DNA of 64,000 bases, from NCBI RefSeq assembly GCF_042477335.2, contig NC_091245.1:116408501-116472500 (forward strand), in the 5' to 3' direction. The stretch comes from Ovis canadensis (taxonomy: Eukaryota > Chordata > Mammalia > Artiodactyla > Bovidae). Position numbers and translations under genes: made by a program. Under the pieces are notes generated by a model. That model saw only the letters and a program-made list of their open reading frames with translations, ran no database searches and was not told where the DNA came from. Shown here piece by piece: positions 60,601 to 64,000 of the stretch (positions within the stretch are counted from its first letter, which is position 1; every line of letters starts with the position of its first letter).

Positions 60601-60932
60601 ACAGAGGACACAAGCAACATAATAAATAAGATGTTCTTATTTGTACACTGATGATAGAGAATAAATCTTGCTTCCTAATGCATATTGAATACTTATGAAA
60701 ATTCACCAATTCTCCACATATTGAGTTACAAAAAATTCAATAAATTACACAAAGTAGTAATAATAAAACCACTCTTCTTACTTTGCTAAAAGCTCAATTT
60801 AGATGAAAAAATACAAATCTAAGATGTGTCATATGCCCAGACATTAAAAAAAAAAAAAAAGATTTAAAACATTATCAGAATTTGTGTATCTTTAATCTAT
60901 ACAATTAAAATGAGCAGAAGAAATTTTACAGT

Positions 60933-60957
60933 CATATATATATATATATATATATAT
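60933..60957. repeat. (AT)n microsatellite
   Basis: About 12 AT units. Confidence 0.9.
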
Positions 60958-63082
60958 GTCAATAAAAATGAACAATGAAAATCTTATTGCCAGATTTGAT
61001 TATTCGAATAATTTGAACGATTTGGCTAATAAAGATAACAAAAGAGAGGAAATAAGAATAAAAGCAAAAAGATTAATGAACTAGAAAAGAAAAATTAGCC
61101 ATATTACTAAGCCAATATTTATTTACAAAAAATAAAGAAATTATCACTTGCTAATCTAAACAAGTGGGAAGCTTGTTTATGGGATGAGGTTGGGGGAAAA
61201 AATAACATAAATGCACAAGATAAAAAGTGACAAAGGAAAATAACCATTGAAACGAGATTTAAATAATGGAAAAGTAGATAATTCTCTAGAAAACGTATTT
61301 TGCTGAAACTGACTCCAATTAAAAAAATAAAATAAAATACCAGTTTTTTAATAGAAAAAAAATGGAGAATACCTAAGAGTTACTTTGCACTCCCCATATC
61401 TCATAAAACATCAGGTCAAGATGATTTATAGGGGAATTCTACAAAAAATTTCAAGGTCCATGTCTTATTTTACAAAAGCATGAGAAAAGAAGGAAATCAT
61501 CCAAATCCTTCTGATAAAAAGAATGTAGCATTAATAACAAAACTTAATTTAAAAAATTACTTTTCTCAAGTTTATAGACAAATTTCACTTATAAATATTG
61601 ATTCAATAGCCCAAAATATTAACTCAGGGAGCAACAGTACTAAGAAGATAATACATCAGGAAAAAATATAGTTTATATCAGAAATGCTAATATTAGGAAG
61701 TCCATTAATACATTTCACCTTATTATTATCTTTACAGAGAAAAGTCATATGCTCATATTAAAAAGTGCTTGAAAAGCATTTGTAAAATTTAACTCACTTT
61801 CCCACCAGAAATATATAAAAATAATAAATATTTTTCTTAGCATAATAAAAGATATATACTCCAGCCAGAAGATGGCATTTATAAAGGAAAACAGTTAAAT
61901 CATCTCTCTAAAGTCTCGCACCAGGCAAAGATGGTCAGCTTCAGTATCAATTACTATAGAATTGGAGCTTTTACATCACAAATTATAAGCACAAAATAAG
62001 AATCACAAAAATTAGAAAGAATGAGTTGAAAATATCTTTATTTGTAGATGATATGACATTACCGTATCTTGAAAACCTATGACACTTCATAGAAATAAAA
62101 TACAATTCAGTAAAATTAATGATGCTGTAGAAAATTTAAATAATACATAAAAAGCAATAGTCCTGATACACTACATTAACAGAATGAATGACAAAAGCCA
62201 AGTGATCATTTTAGCTGATGCAGAAGAAACATTTGAAGCAAGATTTAACACTCCTTCAGATAATAACAATCAACCAATTATAAACAGAAGGGAACTACCT
62301 CAACATAATAAAGGTCATATATGAAAGACTTACAGTTAACATCATACTTGATAAAAGACTTGATAAAAGTTGTTATCTAAGATAGTATCAAGAAAAGGAT
62401 GCTTACTCTCATTGCTTCACTTTACACAGTGTTGGAAATTCTAGCTATGGAAATTGGTCAAGAAAAATAAATAAAAGACATAGAAGCTTAAAAGGAAGAT
62501 GTAAAATTATCTTTTTGCGATGAAACTATATGTAGAAGATGCTAACAATTCTATATATAGGGGAAAATAAAAAATTCTGGAATTAATAAATTCAGCAAAG
62601 TTGCAGAATACAAAATCAACACACAAAGATCAGTTACATTTCTATATACTAAAAACAATCAGGAAAGGAAATTTAAAAATCAAGTTGAATTATGACAGTA
62701 TAAAAAGGAATAAAATACTTAGAAATAAACTTAACCAAGGAGGTAAAAGGCTTGTGCACTGAAAACTACAAAACATTGCTTAAATAAATGAAAGAAATCA
62801 CAAATAGATGGAAAGAAATATCATGTACATGAATTAGAAGACAGTATTGTTAAGATGTCAATATAATTCTCAGAGATTTGCATATTTAATGTAATCTCAA
62901 TCAAAATCATAATGGAATTTTTTGCAGAAAAAACAACAACAACAACAAAATCTTCTAAAATTCACATGGAATCTGAAAGGACTCCAAATAGCCAAAACAT
63001 TTTGACAAAGAAGAACAATGTTGGAAAGCTTATGCTTCCTGATTTCAAAACATATTATAAAGCTAGAGTAGTTAAAGTCGTG

Positions 63083-63305
63083 GTGTTGTTTACATGCTAA
63101 GTCATGTTGGACTCTTTGGTAACCCCAGGGACTGTAGCCTGCCTCTGTCCATGGGATTTCCCAGGCAAGAATACTGGAGTGGGTTGCCATTTCCTTCTCC
63201 AAGGGATCTCTCCAACCCAAGGACGGCACTCATGTCTCCTGGTCTCTTGCAATGTCCCATGAATTATAGGCAGATTCTTTACTTCTGAGCCACTGGAGAA
63301 GCCTA
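63083..63305 (-). mobile_element. Bov-tA SINE, reverse, inside the old L1
   Basis: 'ctaagtcatgttggactc', 'ccatgggatttcccaggcaag', 'gaatactggagtgggttgcc' and 'ctttacttctgagccactgg' identify it. The L1 resumes at 'gttctagtactgtcataaag'. Confidence 0.88.
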
Positions 63306-63704
63306 AAGTGTTCTAGTACTGTCATAAAGACTGATATATAGATCAATAGATTAAAATAGAGAGTTCAGAAACAACCCCCCCTCAATAAGAGTGCTAAGAT
63401 CACTCAATCAGAGAAGGGCAGTCTCTTCAAACAAATGGTGCTGGAAAAACTAGATATCCACATGCAAAATGAAGTTAAACTCTTATTTTGCACCATGAAC
63501 AAAAATTAACTCAAAATGAATTACAAAACCTAGGACTCAAAATTCTAAAACTTCTAGGCTAACACAAGGTAAAATCTTCAAGACATTGGGCTTGACAATG
63601 ATTTCTTGGAAGTGATACCAAAAGTAAAGGCAATCGGAGCAAAAATAATCAAAATGGACTACATCAAACTTAAAAACTTTGTTCTTCAAAGAACACACTC
63701 AGCA

Positions 63705-64000
63705 TGTTGTAGCCACGCGTTCTGGGAAACAAACTCACTCAGAAGGACAATGCAGATAGTGAAATGCAGTTTATTACACTGGCGGGCCCAAGGCAGAGTC
63801 TCCTCTTAGCCAAGGACCCTGACCAACATTTGTTAAAATATTTTATACCCCATGTGTACGTGTCTGAACCCACCACTCCAAATTCCTTGAGACTTACATA
63901 AACCAAGGAAAATACAGTCCCAATAACCCCATCATTCACATGCTATGTGCTCAGACAGTCAAACAATTAGCCAATAATCAATAAACCCAAGGTTATACTC
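63705..64000 (-). mobile_element. LTR-like sequence of an endogenous retrovirus, cut by the window edge
   Basis: A sharp break from L1 sequence at about 63705 is followed by 'tgttgtagccacgcgttctg'. This begins with TG, as an LTR edge would. On the minus strand it contains AATAAA (about 63767-63774), a polyadenylation-signal-like hexamer in the expected area near the LTR end. It resembles a bovine LTR family that I recall but cannot name with certainty. No viral coding sequence is seen within the window. Confidence 0.55.

Larger units (their letters stand above)
60600..63704 (+). mobile_element. Old, strongly decayed L1 (ORF2 part)
   Basis: L1 ORF2 is still recognisable at the DNA level: 'aggtcaagatgatttataggggaattctac' near 61410-61440 (the PGPDGFTGEF region), 'tttgtagatgatatgacatt' near 62040 (FADD region), 'aaaatacttagaaataaac' near 62710 and 'ggaatctgaaaggactccaaatagcc' near 62970. 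There are no long open frames. The 5' limit is uncertain. A Bov-tA lies inside it, and an LTR-like sequence interrupts it at about 63705. Confidence 0.75.

Overview
The window reads as nuclear DNA of a bovid ruminant, most likely cattle or a close relative. The evidence is the repeat content: BovB (RTE) LINEs, tRNA-Glu-derived Bov-tA SINEs, BOV-A2 SINEs with (AGC)n tails, and artiodactyl L1 elements with bovine-type 3' ends. Older mammalian repeats (MIR, L2, a MER5-like hAT fragment) and AT-rich, repeat-poor DNA fill the rest. I found no exon set of a host protein-coding gene, no rRNA or tRNA gene and no CRISPR array. It looks like intergenic or deep intronic DNA. All family calls are from memory of consensus features and were not searched.

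Layout. 1-8880: AT-rich DNA with a degraded L2, a Bov-tA dimer, a BovB 3' scrap inside an older repeat, a second Bov-tA and an old L1 3' end. 8882-12212: a 2-kb BovB, then a BovB carrying a second BovB fragment. 12548-13974: two Bov-tA and one BOV-A2, each with a clean target-site duplication (TSD), plus a MIR and a (TA)n tract. 13976-18999: mostly unrecognised DNA. 19000-26789: a full-length minus-strand L1 (about 7.76 kb) bounded by a 15-bp TSD, with an open 1272-residue ORF2, an ORF1 broken by one stop codon, a 2.6-kb 5' UTR with a CpG-rich part, and a probable short 3' transduction. 28260-34647: an older plus-strand L1 interrupted by two SINEs. 34616-35753: a BovB sitting inside an AT-rich palindrome of inverted L1 3' ends.

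36236-40092: a BOV-A2, then a BovB whose 5' part is inverted, which itself holds a 75-bp L1 3'-end insertion. 40510-43045: L1 3' UTR, MIR and MER5-like remnants. 43078-47587: three BovB segments in alternating orientation. 47757-49432: simple repeats, a Bov-tA, a roughly 75-bp-arm hairpin and a BOV-A2. 50370-50690: the only CpG-enriched patch outside the L1, beside a long polypurine tract. 53030-56700: a nearly full-length BovB carrying a processed UQCRH pseudogene with its own TSD. 57640-63700: a BovB 3' fragment and an old L1. 63705-64000: an LTR-like sequence running off the edge.

Functionally, the only long intact reading frame is L1 ORF2 (endonuclease and reverse transcriptase). L1-type machinery is the known source of SINE and processed-pseudogene insertions, so the SINEs and the UQCRH copy are products of such elements. 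The nesting gives relative ages: BovB before UQCRH, old L1 before its SINEs, and BovB before the 75-bp L1 tail.
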